Positions 24,339-36,018 of a stretch of DNA of 64,000 nt are shown here, piece after piece. Numbering within the stretch: position 1 is the first letter of the stretch; every line of letters starts with the position of its first letter. The notes beneath the pieces were generated by a model. It saw only the letters and a list, made by a program, of their open reading frames with translations. It was not told the origin of the DNA and searched no databases. The stretch is from NCBI GenBank assembly GCA_031841125.1, contig CM063114.1, positions 58,550,955-58,614,954 on the forward strand, in the 5' to 3' direction. Both the position numbers and the translations under genes were made by a program. Source of the DNA: Acanthococcus lagerstroemiae (taxonomy: Eukaryota; Arthropoda; Insecta; Hemiptera; Eriococcidae).

Positions 24339-25068
24339 AATAAATTCCTTTTATAATATAGATTTAGTAAATAATGTAGATTTGCGTTTTTTTAAGAACG
24401 ATTTTGTATCTATGTACATGTGGTTTTATATTAATAGTGAAATATAAGATATTTGGTTTCTACTTCCTAGTAACATGATATAAAATTGATGGATGCTCAA
24501 TCGTTCAATTCAGTTGCTTTCCCGTGGCTTAATGGTGCTAGTAAAGAAAAAAATTATTGAAAATCATGATTCTGAAATCTTTCAAAACTATGATGTTAAC
24601 TGCGAAAATGATTGAAAATCACTTATTACATAATTTTTGTCATTTTAGGATGAAACAAATTCTAGGAACAATAATTTAAATCAATAAATCAATTGGTTTT
24701 AAAATCGAAAATAAAATGATTTAAAAACAATTTGTTCTTTGTTATTTCCTTCATTTTTTATTTTTATAATTTTGCAGATTCCAGAATCACAGTCGGAAAT
24801 TCGAGCTGGCTTCGACACGCTGCCGAGCTACACCATTCGGACTTCCCAAGATTCAACAGAACCTTAACAACGTTAGGATTACATGAGATGCTAGGCCTGT
24901 GCTAGGCATTGTTTACGTACAGTGTATCCTAACGTTGATAAGAATTCTATGGCACTATTTCCTGAAGTGCGGAAAGGAAGGAAGGCCCGATGCTAGCGCG
25001 CCATCGGTCTGGGAAGTCCGAATTACATTTTCAACAGTAGTATCTACTAGTATCTACTATCTAGTACT
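24339..25068. other. Interval between Nup93 and the fold-back element
   Basis: AT-rich Nup93 3' region, then a short open segment (24780-24867) following a good acceptor (tttgcag) and reading IPESQSEIRAGFDTLPSYTI... to a stop. It has no recognised homology and is not called as a gene. Short repeats of tagtatctac occur at 25037-25068. Confidence 0.4.
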
Positions 25069-25239
25069 AGGGCTCTATAGTTTCACCTGGGTATACTAAG
25101 CCGCCATTTTGGTTCATACTGCGCTCGTGGATGCCGAATCCGACTATGCGGAGCGTACCGCGTAGTCAATTCGGCATCGACGGGCGCAGTATGAACCAAA
25201 ATGGTGGCTTAGTATACCCAGGTGAAACTATAGAGCCCT
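25069..25239. mobile_element. Fold-back MITE between Nup93 and DNAJA2
   Basis: Two arms of about 75 bp (agggctctatagtttcacct... and its complement ending ctatagagccct) form a nearly perfect hairpin, with a small central loop around 25145-25165. The element is almost all inverted repeat and sits about 340 bp before the DNAJA2 start, so it lies in or near that promoter. Flanks share tagtac-like sequence, but a clean target duplication could not be fixed. Confidence 0.85.
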
Positions 25240-25269
25240 ACTAGTACCAGTTCTAGACTACAGCGCTAG

Positions 25270-25277
25270 TGACGTCA
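25270..25277. promoter_or_regulatory. Possible CRE-like palindrome upstream of DNAJA2
   Basis: A perfect TGACGTCA palindrome lies 303 bp before the DNAJA2 start codon. This is the CREB/ATF consensus; use in this gene is inferred only from position. Confidence 0.3.
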
Positions 25278-25580
25278 AAGCATCATTGCGCTTATCAAAG
25301 ATTCAAAGAATACCTATTCTACACTAGCGTTTCTACAATTTGCACAGTCCCAATGGCAAACACCCTGTTACTACCTTGCGATTCGCGAGGTCGCTTGTTT
25401 TCAAAGTGATTCTGATCGTGATTGGTGCTGTGTTATCATCTTCACGTTCACTATTCATCAGAACGGAAGTGAAGATAACTTTTACAAGTCAGTTCATTCT
25501 TTTGTAAATTTTGTTGTAATCGATGTAAATTTATTTCAATACATTGTGATATTGCTCGTGTGTAATCTTCGTGCTATAAA

Positions 25581-28128
25581 ATGGCTGGACAAACAACCCT
25601 CTATGATGTATTGAACGTCGGTAATCGAGCTTCCGTGCCTGAAATCAAGAAAGTAATTGCCACTCTCTGAGTTTTCGTTTCTTCTATTCGTTATTCCCGA
25701 TTTACTTTTAATTTACTCAGTTTACGCTCACATATATTCAACATACCATCTCGGTCTCGGTCTAAGATTTACCAACCCAAAGCATGTTATTATTTCGAAC
25801 GATTTCTTAACTCACTTGCTTTCTTCACATTGTGATGTAATACCATGATCGTTTGATCTCAGCGGCTGCCGTCCGAAGGTCGCATAGCACGAATAAGCAA
25901 ACGTGCTCTTATTTTCGCGTATAGTAGCTTAGATGAATCAGAACCTTCTTGCGATTTGAAATACTTCCTATTTTGATTTCAATTCGTGACTACTTTTCAG
26001 GCTTACAGAAAACTAGCCAAAGAATTTCATCCCGATAAGAATCCACTAGCAGGCGACAAATTCAAAGAGATTTCATATGCTCATGAAGTTCTAACCGATC
26101 CACACAAAAGATCGGTGTACGATCAGTATGGAATAAAAGGTCTTCAGAAAGGACATCGTGCTGAACCGTCATCGTCGTCATTCCATGATGATATTTTTTC
26201 GCATTTATTTGGAATGGGGGCTAGCAGCAGGTTCCCAGCACGACCACGTTCAGAGGACTCGATTTATCCTTTGAAGTAATTATTCTTGAGTTCGATGTGA
26301 TACAATCGCCACGGACGTCTTAATATCAGTGATCTTTTTGTTACAGAGTTACGTTAGAAGACTTGTACAACGGTAAATCTGTAAAGTTTTACATTAATAA
26401 GAGTACCATTTGCTCTAAATGTAAAGGGTAAGTAAACTTGATCCTGAAATTCATACATGTTATGAACTGAATATGACGAAAGAGGTGAATGATTCAATCT
26501 GTTCTTTTGTATAAAATCATGTAGGATATTCTCTTACTTGAATTGAAACAAAGATAGTTGTAGATGTAGAACAAATGTGATATGGAGCTCAGACATTTGT
26601 ATTCAACTTTTCTCATTTTGCTTGGTGTACTAATTCAAGAGCCTCTAGTGTTGCAGCATAGATGATTTATAGTACCGATGTTTTTGTTTCAAATTGAAGT
26701 CAAGCTATGTTGGACCTGACTCTCATGATTTTATAATATTGAACTTAATCAGTGTGAACTATCGGTATATGCATGTGTGAGCCAAGACCACACTGACCTA
26801 TCCCGATGCTTCGGACTGGCTGTTCTGTCGGTATTGTACAATGTTGACAATTTTCAATTACATGAAAATTACCACTAAGTATTTAATTTAAGCAGCCTAC
26901 GCTTGCCTCAAGAGTATCTAATCTTTAAATTGGTATGTTTAAGCAATGGTACCAAATCGGGCGTTCGACATGTTTGTTGCGATTGTATGGGAAGTGGTTC
27001 CCGTGTGCATTACAGTCAGATTCTATTCCTAATGCAGCAGCAACACGTACCTTGCACTACGTGCAGAGGTCAAGGTGAGCTACAAATTTCGATCTTCTAA
27101 TGTTAGTTCTATTGACCCCACATTTAAATTGCTTAATGCTTCGGATAGTAATTTGCTGTTGATATCTCTGTAGGTACGGTGATCCCAGATTCGGATCGGT
27201 GCCCTCATTGTCGTGGCAAGAAAATCCACGTCGATAAAAAAGGATTAGAGGTGTTCGTTGAGAAGGGCATGAAAGATAATCAGAAACTCATTTTACGTGG
27301 TGAAGGAAACCAAGTGCCAGGCATGGAAGCTGGAGATGTCTTGGTTATTCTCCAAGAAGAACCTCACGATACTTTCAAACGCATTGGCGACGATCTGTAC
27401 GTTAAAAAGGAAATTTCATTAACTGAATCTCTCTGTGGCTTCTCATTCGCATTAACTCATTTGGATGGCAGAGTTCTGCATATCATGCAGCCAGCAGGCC
27501 TTTGCATTAAAACTGGTAAGTTAACAATGCCGTTAGTTTATCACTAAATTACCTTTAATTTTAAATATTCCCAGTATCCTTTGGAGTATTATTTGAAATT
27601 TATACTTTTGACTTGAAGTATTCCGAGTTTTTAATATCTTCGAAAGTGAACATTTTCATCATTTACATTAACTTAAATTAATACTGAGAGCTATTTTACT
27701 TGGTACTTGTAGGTCAGATTAAAGGAATCGAAAACGAGGGCATGCCCATGAGATCAGACCCTACCCGAAGAGGAAATCTGTACATTACTTTTAGTGTTGT
27801 ATTTCCACCGAATTACTTTGCGAACGAAGCTCAACTGAAGGTATTTGAATCGAGTGATCGTACTAACATATCCCTAGTTCTGTTCCCATCTTTTTTCGTT
27901 TACCATTACAAATTCTGTTTTCAGTTGCTGGAACACGTACTTGGACCCCGATCAGAGTTTACAATGCCAACTGGAGAAGACACCGAAGAAGTGGACCTGC
28001 ATGATTATATTCCTGGCAAAGAAAGTAGTAGTTCGCCCAGTGGTGAGGCGTACAGCGAAGATGAAGATGAGTGTTACTTTGGGGACCATTCCGGACTTGG
28101 AGGAAGAGTCCAGTGTGCTCACCAGTGA
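25581..28128 (+). CDS. DnaJA2-like: Type I DnaJ/Hsp40 co-chaperone, DNAJA2-like, farnesylated
   Basis: Stimulates Hsp70 ATPase activity and delivers unfolded clients. Seven exons: 25581-25652, 26001-26275, 26347-26427, 26944-27074, 27174-27515, 27713-27840, 27925-28128, giving 410 residues (human DNAJA2 412). The J domain (about 1-70) has the essential HPD triad at about 34-36. A short Gly/Ser/Phe linker ([17 protein letters not shown]) is followed by the client-binding domain with four zinc motifs: [24 protein letters not shown] and CPHCRGKK (about 138-205). The C terminus is acidic and ends VQCAHQ; CAHQ is a CaaX farnesylation signal and is the same as the DNAJA2 ending. Compared with the family, the second CxxCxG motif has an extra adjacent Cys (CCDC). 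The intron phases agree. It lies on the same strand as Nup93, separated by the fold-back element. Confidence 0.96.
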
Positions 28129-29598
28129 TTGAACTCCGCATTCCATTTTGAAGTCTTCGAATATAATTTTTCATAAATTCCTACTTATAGTAGGATTGTT
28201 GTAATCGTTCATTACTTGATTTTATTCCCTTAATTTCGCCCTAATCGCATATTAATGTTTCAAATCTCCTTTTTCAATATTGTAAATAGCTATACGTTAA
28301 CTCAATATCGACCATGTACATTTTCATTTCAGTTGAACTTGTGGTTGTCTTTCATAACTTCTTAGTCCACAAAATAGTATTCTGAGGCTGTTAGATGAAT
28401 GTATGAAATGTAATGTTGTTGCAATATATATTTACGCGTTGATTTGTTAAATCAAAATGGTGTCGAATTTGTTGAATACCATTTCGTACACGTTACAAAG
28501 ATAATGGTTTTATCTTTAGCAGTTATTTTTATAACTCTTTTTTGTGTACCTTCTAAATATGCATTAGTAAAAACTGATATAGCAAAAAGTTGGTTTCTTG
28601 ATTCAGATTATTAATATTTGATATTTTCGTGGCGTCGGTGACTGTGATTTGTCTAGCTATCTCGGCTACCTGATATATTGTTTCTTCAACAGCTTTCTTC
28701 ATCCACAAGAATGTGCCAAACTTTAGTTACACAACTTACTAATTTGACAAAATTCAAAAATCGAAGATTTTATTCACTATTCGGTGGTATGTGATCAGAA
28801 GATCATTCGCAGCTTAATGTACAAGAAATGGTTATCATACCATCATGTATACGATGAAAAGCATTCGAAGGCGGTGGGTTGATATACTACACCCTAAATA
28901 TCAATGTAGCTCAGCTGAAGTTTTGATGCTCAGAGATTAGCACAGGCGACAGAGCTGGCGCCATGACGGAGATGACAGCCTCATATTTACCAAATCAGCA
29001 TTTGCTGCCGAATTTAGAAGCTAGCAGCAAAATTGGAGGAAGTAAGGAACTTTCTTTTCACTTGTTGGTAAAATATTTATGAATTTTAGTCGACATTTTT
29101 CTCTTTGACTTCCCCTCCGCAACATTTTCATTCGTGCCAGCCTAAGAATATTTCATGTCACATGTTCCTGTCAAAAATCAAATGTTTATTGAAGTGATGT
29201 ATTACAGTAGACAATAAAAGTTCTATCTAATTTCAAATAATAACGGTTATAGAATGCACTTTCCATTTTTTCTTATGGAAGATCATTTAGACGTCATATC
29301 GTATGCCAGTACATTTCAAGAACCTGCTGTTCAGGCCGTCACCTAAGACCTAAATGATTTTGATTTTCAAATCGGAGGGTATGGCGTATGGGGTCGCACT
29401 CAAGGTGCGTAAAACTCATCAACTGATGAATTAATTCAGAAATGAGTTCTGATGAGTTAAGTCTTAACATTTCACTTTTTCCCTTGAAACTAACTCGTTA
29501 ACTCATTTTCAATTAATTTTTCTCATCAGAATTACATAGTCCCTGAGTTGGCAGCTGGTAACTCCTTAAACATCGCTTATATATGGCAGTACTACAAG
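28129..29598. other. Start of gene-poor region; no assigned feature
   Basis: DNAJA2 3' flank followed by AT-rich sequence. No gene or clear element was recognised in about 1.5 kb. Confidence 0.5.
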
Positions 29599-29746
29599 CA
29601 GGCCTGTATTCAGGGAGCATGCCCCCCCCCCCCCCGAAAAATTTTCCGTTCTAGAAAAACAGAAAATTTATTGCTACCCCCTCCCCTCCTCGATTAGCCA
29701 CTCCCTTAAAAAATGTCCATCCCTCATACAAGATGATTACAGGCCT
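29599..29746. mobile_element. Short DNA element with CAGGCCTGTA ends and a C14 tract
   Basis: Termini CAGGCCTGTATTCAGGG and ATTACAGGCCTG are inverted. A run of 14 C lies about 25 bp inside the left end. The 148-bp element looks like a non-autonomous hAT-type insertion, but flanking 8-mers (ACTACAAG and ATGACCAA) do not match well, so the superfamily is uncertain. Confidence 0.65.
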
Positions 29747-29950
29747 GATGACCAAAAGTGCCATTGATATCAAAAGTCACAGAGTATGCTAAATACTAAT
29801 CCACCTTGAAACTGTGGGAGTGGCACCAGATTTGGTCCGACTGTAGCATCTAGTGCAAATCGAGCGCCAATTTTCGGTTTGGGCTAGGGTCGAGATCAGA
29901 TTTAGCTATATCTGGCGTCGATATCGGGATAATTGGATATTCTTTATCAA

Positions 29951-30457
29951 CAGGGACAGGAATTTTATGCTCTAAAATCAGGTCAAATGTGCTTTTATTC
30001 TCCCAAAATATGCCAAAAAAATGCTCTAAAAAGGCCGACTATACCAAAATATTCCACAACAATATGGTATTCAATTTAAAGGAAAAAATAATTCGAGTTC
30101 AGTGACAGCACTGAAAACTCTAACGTAAGCAGTCAACAGAATCAAAATGATAGTACATACCTTAATATTGCGTAATTTTGTAAGCGAGAGAGGGGGCTTC
30201 TGTTGACCATTTAAACTAGGGGGGGGGGGTTAAATGGGTCAAAACCCTAAAATTAATATTCTCTCAAAATAGGAAAAATCGCGGAATATTTCGTAGTGTT
30301 ATGCTCTAAAAAGCCTAAAATATGCAAAATTATGCTTTTCACCCCAAAATATGCCAAAAAATGCCCTAACAAATAAGTGTCATTCCAATCAGAATATCAG
30401 AATTCTGGCTCTGCTATAAAAAAAAAGAACGTGCTAATGCATAAAATTCCTGTCCCT
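29951..30457. mobile_element. DNA element with CAGGGACAGGAATTTTATGC ends
   Basis: Inverted ends CAGGGACAGGAATTTTATGC (29951-29970) and GCATAAAATTCCTGTCCCT (30439-30457) enclose about 0.5 kb with repeated atgctctaaaa and atgccaaaaa blocks near both ends and a G10 tract in the middle. It has no coding capacity. A mariner-like MITE abuts its right end, which may explain why no target duplication is visible. Confidence 0.75.
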
Positions 30458-30460
30458 ATC

Positions 30461-30726
30461 TGGACGCTATTCAGCAAAAGGAAACTTACTAGCAAAATCC
30501 GCTCTTTGAGAACACACACGTGATTCGAAGTTCAAGAGCCATGTAGAAACTATACTTATGACATAGCGTGTACTGATAAGCTTTTTTCAACGTGAGTACA
30601 CATTTTTGAATCGGGGGCTCAATTTTGAAAAATTCTACTTTTTACACTCTTTCCAACGATATACTAATAACGTAATAATTCATCATTACAAATGTGAGTT
30701 GGTTCCCTTTTGCTGAATAGCATCCA
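30461..30726. mobile_element. Mariner-like MITE, TGGACGC family, copy 2
   Basis: Ends TGGACGCTATTCAGCAAAAG and CTTTTGCTGAATAGCATCCA are inverted. The core gataagcttttttcaacgtg is shared with the other copies. It is the longest copy (266 bp) and adjoins the previous element. Confidence 0.85.
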
Positions 30727-31724
30727 TCTACCAACAAGTGGTGTTCAAGCGCTATGAAATTCAAGTGAGAGAGTCAGAGAGTATACTAAACGACTGGGCA
30801 GTTATCAATCTGTAGCATCCTTTATCATGGGATTAACAAGGTGCTTGGATGCTTTTTTCATAACACCTTCCCGTTCATCAAACTCATTTCAACTTGCAAT
30901 GACGTTCATCAAATCATCATTGTGGTAACTGGTAAGTTCAGTAGTTGATACATTGAACTGATTCAATAAGTTTACAATTGCAACTTGACCCTGTATGAAT
31001 AAATGAGTTCTTCAGAATAATGCCTTACTGGCTACATATTGAACAAAAACCTCGTATTTTGTTAGTGCATTAAAAAGTTCTGAGTAAACCACATTCTCGG
31101 GTTCTTCTGTGTCTTCTTTTTCTGCAACAATTATCCTTTAATAGGTTCATTGCAGTTTGCCAGTCAGTACCAGAATAACACTACATACTTAATTAAAGTA
31201 AGTACAAAGTAGATAATAAATAAATGGATCGCGCATAACTCTCAACTGACTATTTATTAAAACTATACTCTGTGTGAGGGATAGAAATAGCAGCTGACAT
31301 GAAATTCATCATCGCATGCTGAACTTGCATACATGTTTATGTGGATAATATTAGAGAAAAATTTCATTATAAGTACATTATATTCATAATTTTCCAGAAA
31401 TCGCAAAAGTAATTTGTGATGCTGAACCCTCGAAGTGCTGCAAAGTCTGAGTTGGAACTATAGTGAATAACATTCATTGCAAAAATAATATTATGTACAG
31501 CCGAAACCGAAGATCTTGACATCCTCTCCATCTGATCACACTGGGACCTCAGACATGATAAAAGTGGACATTATCATGGAGTTATTGTTCTTTCAGGTAG
31601 ATATCAATATTGTCAATGCTATATTTCTTCTTTTACCTATATATAAGTTAGTTTCTGTTTGTTGGTGAGTACAAATGTGGGAGGCAGTGTGCAGATGAGC
31701 TTGTATATGGAACTTTTTTGCATA

Positions 31725-31939
31725 TGGACGCTGTTAAGCAAAGAAGAACTTGAGACAAAATCTGTTTTCTGAGAAAACGTAACATTATGCCAATGAATAA
31801 CGCCGGCTTACCGGACATAGCGTTTACTGATAAGCTTTTTCAATGTGAGTACACATTCTTGAATTAGGGGTCCAATTTTGAAAAATTCTACTTTTTACAC
31901 TCTTTCCAACAATACTATAAGTTTGCTTAACCGCGTCCA
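31725..31939. mobile_element. Mariner-like MITE, TGGACGC family, copy 3, TA-flanked
   Basis: The cleanest copy: TGGACGCTGTTAAGC and GCTTAACCGCGTCCA are flanked on both sides by TA (31723-31724 and 31940-31941), the target duplication of Tc1/mariner elements. It is inserted in the first copy of a segmental duplication; the second copy lacks it. Confidence 0.9.
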
Positions 31940-32073
31940 TATATCACATATGTTTCTTGCTAGGCCGTGTCTACTTAAACGAAGAATCACAATTAGATCT
32001 TTGATCTTTACCCTTCGAATCTGCAATGAGTGATGAGCTGATGACCTTCATGGTATGTGCACATCATATCATA

Positions 32074-32559
32074 CAGCACGACCTCTCTAATCTGACCTCT
32101 CCAGTAATCCAAACGGCCTCCTCTCCAGTAATCCAAACGGCCTAAAACTCACTCATTGCAATGTTTCTAGTTTCTATCCTCTAAAATAACAGCGGTCATT
32201 CAACCTGTGGATCAAAATGTAATCCAGTGTGTCAAGCTATCCTATGGCAAATCTCATCTCCTTATGGCTCTGCTTGCTCACCCCGATCATAGTGTAGACA
32301 TTGTGAGAGCTTTAAAAATCATAAATATAGATGTTGTTTATAATCTTGCAAACTCCTGGTCATCAGTACTTAGTTACAGCCATCAATCATACAAAAATCA
32401 TGGAGGTATCTGCTTCCCTCTCTCGCAGATCGTACTCTAAATGAAGACCATGAGTGCAATACAATTCATCTTTCCTCTCTGATAATAATTTTTGGAAAAT
32501 TTCGGTAATCCGAACGACCTTGTCTGAATTTGTTTTTGGATTAGAGGTCGTGCGGATGG
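32074..32559 (+). mobile_element. Pogo/Tigger-like DNA transposon relic
   Basis: Left end CAGCACGACCTCTCTAATC and right end GGATTAGAGGTCGTGCGG are inverted, with TA at both flanks. Subterminal motifs of the type aatccaaacggcct and aatccgaacgacct recur. Between them lies a C-terminal piece of a pogo-type DDE transposase (about 32170-32400, plus strand) with the family signature ITAVIQPVDQNVIQ followed by the degenerate helical tail. The 5' two-thirds of the transposase are deleted, so it is a dead deletion derivative. It also interrupts the first copy of the segmental duplication. Confidence 0.85.
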
Positions 32560-33849
32560 TATAATTCCTGTATCATACGCCTGATGTCGGTATCAATTTT
32601 TATAAATGGCTCCAGGAAATAGAAAGTTGGAACATATATATATTGAAACTAATACCAAAACGCAAATATGCTACCGATAGTGTGAATTCTGCTGAATTTC
32701 GACTTGTTGATCTTCGGTTTCCATTATAATTTATGATATTCGAGTACATGGCGAGAACATGTGTGTTAGTCATCGTATTGTAACAACCAAAATCCAGCTC
32801 CATTGCTCCACGCTTCTGCACATTTCCCATTGAAATACTTGAGTGATGAATCAGAATGAAATTTGTACTTAATTAAAACTGAAGAACTTGATGTCTTCTA
32901 TAATGACACCAAATATCTCAAAAATGATGAAGATGATGGACGTACATATAGTATCATAAAGTTACTCCTAACGTCCTAGGTATCAGTTTGTGCAATGCAG
33001 CATTGATCGCTTCGTGTTGGAGGAATTCACCACTGAAATAAAAAATTGTTGCTGCCAATAAGTAGTAAGTATTTTTTTGGTATTTTGGAGCAAAGTTGTT
33101 GTGGCATTGAGTTTTAAAAACATCGGTATACTCACGTTTATGGAATATAATTGCGCAGATATTAACAACTTCGAGTCTTCCAGCAGTAAAGAAGCAATAC
33201 GAATGTTTCACTGCTCAGTTTACCATTACGCTTTTAATATTTCCTTTGTACTTATGCTCAGTTACTCTTGTAGTTGTTGCGCGTAAGTATCATTTCATGC
33301 ATTCCACTGTTCTATCAACCCTAAAATCTTCAACGGTTCTTATTTATCAGTTTTTCTGTTTGCAGGTACTGCTACAAATGTGGAAGGCTGTATACAGAGC
33401 ATATATATATAGAGCTTATGGCAACTTTTACATATATTTGTATTTTGCCAGATAGTGTCTATTTAAAGAAAAGAAGAAAGAATCAGAAGTACATCTTGAC
33501 CCTTCGAACCTCATGAGAGATGATTTTCCTTTATGGTATGTTTACATTATCATCAGTATGTACGTTTGTATTATAACATACGAGTAAAACGGGGCGCTGA
33601 TATCAAGATCAATTTTTGGAAACGGCTCTGTGAACATGGAAAATTAAGACACTGAAACGAGTGGTAACGTGTATGAGCTAAATAAATATCACACTATGAA
33701 TTCTGTGAAATTTCGATTTGTTGATTTTCAACTCGCGTTATGTGTTCTCTCACGGCGAGAACAGGACTAGACATAATGTATCTCATAATACTAGCAGCAA
33801 TTCATAGTTCGTTTATTCTTCTACTCCCTTCCGGCAACTTTTATTTATT

Positions 33850-35350
33850 AATCTCGAAGTCGTATTCCTATTGTAACAACCGGTCTAACTCCACGCTCCT
33901 GGTTCGACTTGAGCTTAATTCGTCTCAATTTCGTTGGCATTCGAAAATTCACTGTATCTGCGCCGGATAGACAATTCAGCCGGGACAACGGCGTTCGGTT
34001 TTCTAGAGAGCACGATGAACAGCGTCGTACAGATACTCGTAATAAAAAAATATAAGTATCTGTATCAGTCGAGTTTGCGTACCAGGAGCCGTGGCCGCAC
34101 ATCAGCGGTAAATAGCAGCGACGACATCGCTCATTTACAGTCTCTCTCATTTCGATGATTCAGTTTCCTTCCTTCGAAAGCGAAAAGGGGACCATACCAA
34201 TAAAACATTGCAGTAGAAGCCAAACTGACATCCACATGTGCGCTGCCGGTACTATACGTATGCCCTACCCTTCTTCTTTCATAGGCAATGTGCCGCACCA
34301 GCGCTGTTAACTGATAACGAAAATCCGCTGCCGTCGCGCCATTTCATCCTGCCGTACTTTTTCTGCTGTTCAACTTTTCGTGTACGCGATGGTCTTGCGT
34401 TGCCATGTACCGTTCGTCCGGACCGAAAGTTGTGAAGTTCGCGGTGCAAAGTTATAAACGTGTTTTTTGGTTCCGCAACTTGGAGGCAGACTTTCGCAAG
34501 GTACGTAATATCGTTTAATTTGCCCCCAGCCGGGCGCAAAAAGCAATTTTCTGTCTGAGGTCGTACGTTAACCTCGATGTCTTCGAAGAAAGCTCAACGC
34601 TCGGTGACTATAAACGACTGTAGGGGTCGAAGATTTGGGTAGCTAGTACCCTCGGTACGAAATAATGACGTGTATAAATTTGAGCCAAAGAACACGTGCG
34701 CGCAACTATCATCACGAATGTGTGTTTCGATGCTCGTTATCTTTTAGCAAATACAAGTGCGCCGAAAGAGCAAAGCCACGCCCTCTGGTGCCCCGGGTGC
34801 CGACTGTCGTTACCGGGTCTTCGAGTTTCATGCAGGCGAAATGTGTTATCGAAACTTATGCCTGTTGAGGTCCGAACGGTTGGTGGAACTGGCGCAGTTG
34901 ATAAAATTAATCCGGAGTTTTGCTGAGTAGGTCGTCATTGATTTTCAGCCGACGAGCATTGGAAATGGTTGAATTGGTGGTCGAACGATAACACACGTTG
35001 CACGTTCATTCGCATGAGTGATGAAATGAGCAGAAATGAGTTACACTTCACACACATTTTCGTCATCTCGTCTCGTGTACTCGTTACTACAGTCGTTACA
35101 ATATTCGTCAACTGATAAGCGCTCGAGGAAGTGCGGCCGATTTAACGCAGGCGTGGACATGACCCCCGACCCGCGTATCTAGCGCGCAGATTCTCGCTTG
35201 AGACGGTGCTGACTAACTTGTAGAAATTTGCTTGTTTCTTTCGGAATAGAATCGTGCCCCACTTTAGCAATGGAGTGAATACTTCGAATGCAGTAGAGGA
35301 GCCGTTCTTGTAGGTACCGCCAGGAGGAAAAAGTCATGTGTTTCTTCTGG
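33850..35350. promoter_or_regulatory. CpG-rich block, candidate promoter/5' exon
   Basis: Sequence rich in CG dinucleotides (for example ccgtcgcgcc, gtccggaccgaaag, cgcgcaact) against an AT-rich background. A strong donor-like site (cgcaag followed by gtacgtaat, near 34499) would end a non-coding exon on the plus strand. No protein was recognised. The interpretation as a promoter or 5' exon is inferred from composition and the donor only. Confidence 0.4.
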
Positions 35351-35548
35351 AAAAGTGTTCGTCCTTTCCTTTCTCGTCTGGTGACGCCTATAGCTTCGCT
35401 CCAAATATAAAGCCAGGAATCTAAAAATGCAGCATTTAAAAGTTCACGTGAACGGTGGTCTCGAACTAGAAATACACTCGAGTTTTATTTTTTGACCGAG
35501 CTTATTTGATGCTCGGACATTTTATTACTTTTATTATTGGCTCCGAAT

Positions 35549-36010
35549 CAGCATTACCAACTCACAACTTCAGAGTTGCCTGGGATTGTATTATAAAAAT
35601 GCCTAAGATTGCCGGAGATTGTAGGAAATGTTTGGAACACGAGTTCGAGTGAATCATTTATTTTTCAAATCTAGCACTAGAACTGACACACCAACTAACA
35701 ACTAAAAACATTAGTTCATTAGACTGTCTAAGCTATGGTTTTTCGTTTTATCAACAAAAACAGACAGCAGACTTGCAGCCAGCTGATGAATGAACGAATG
35801 ATAGTTCGTAGGACCGTAGCTCTCAGCACGCAGCAAAATTGCCAACATCCAAGGATGTGACATGTAAAAATAAGTGTAAACAGAATTGTAAGATTTAGAA
35901 AATGCCTGACATTGTATAAAAAATACCTGAGTGCCGACTGCCGAGAAAATGCCGGAAGAATCTAAAATTGCCTAAGATTTCAGGCAATTGCCGGAGGGTT
36001 GGTAACACTT
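35549..36010. mobile_element. hAT-like MITE with perfect 8-bp target duplication
   Basis: Flanked by CTCCGAAT on both sides (35541-35548 and 36011-36018). Ends CAGCATTACCAAC and GTTGGTAACACTT are inverted. Within it, gcctaagattgccgg-like and ttgcctaagatttc blocks occur near both ends. 462 bp, non-coding. Confidence 0.9.
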
Positions 36011-36018
36011 CTCCGAAT

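Larger units (their letters stand above)
31655..33905. repeat. Ancient tandem segmental duplication, two diverged copies
   Basis: Copy 1 (about 31655-32830) and copy 2 (about 33363-33905) share ordered blocks: acaaatgtgg, aggc.gtgt, aatcacaa/aatcagaa, tttacccttcgaa/ttgacccttcgaa, atgg tatgt, atcaatttt with ggctc, tgaattctg with aatttcgacttgttgat, and tattgtaacaacc near the end. Copy 1 is lengthened by two insertions (31725-31939 and 32074-32559) absent from copy 2, so the duplication is older than both. No protein-coding content was recognised. Confidence 0.7.
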
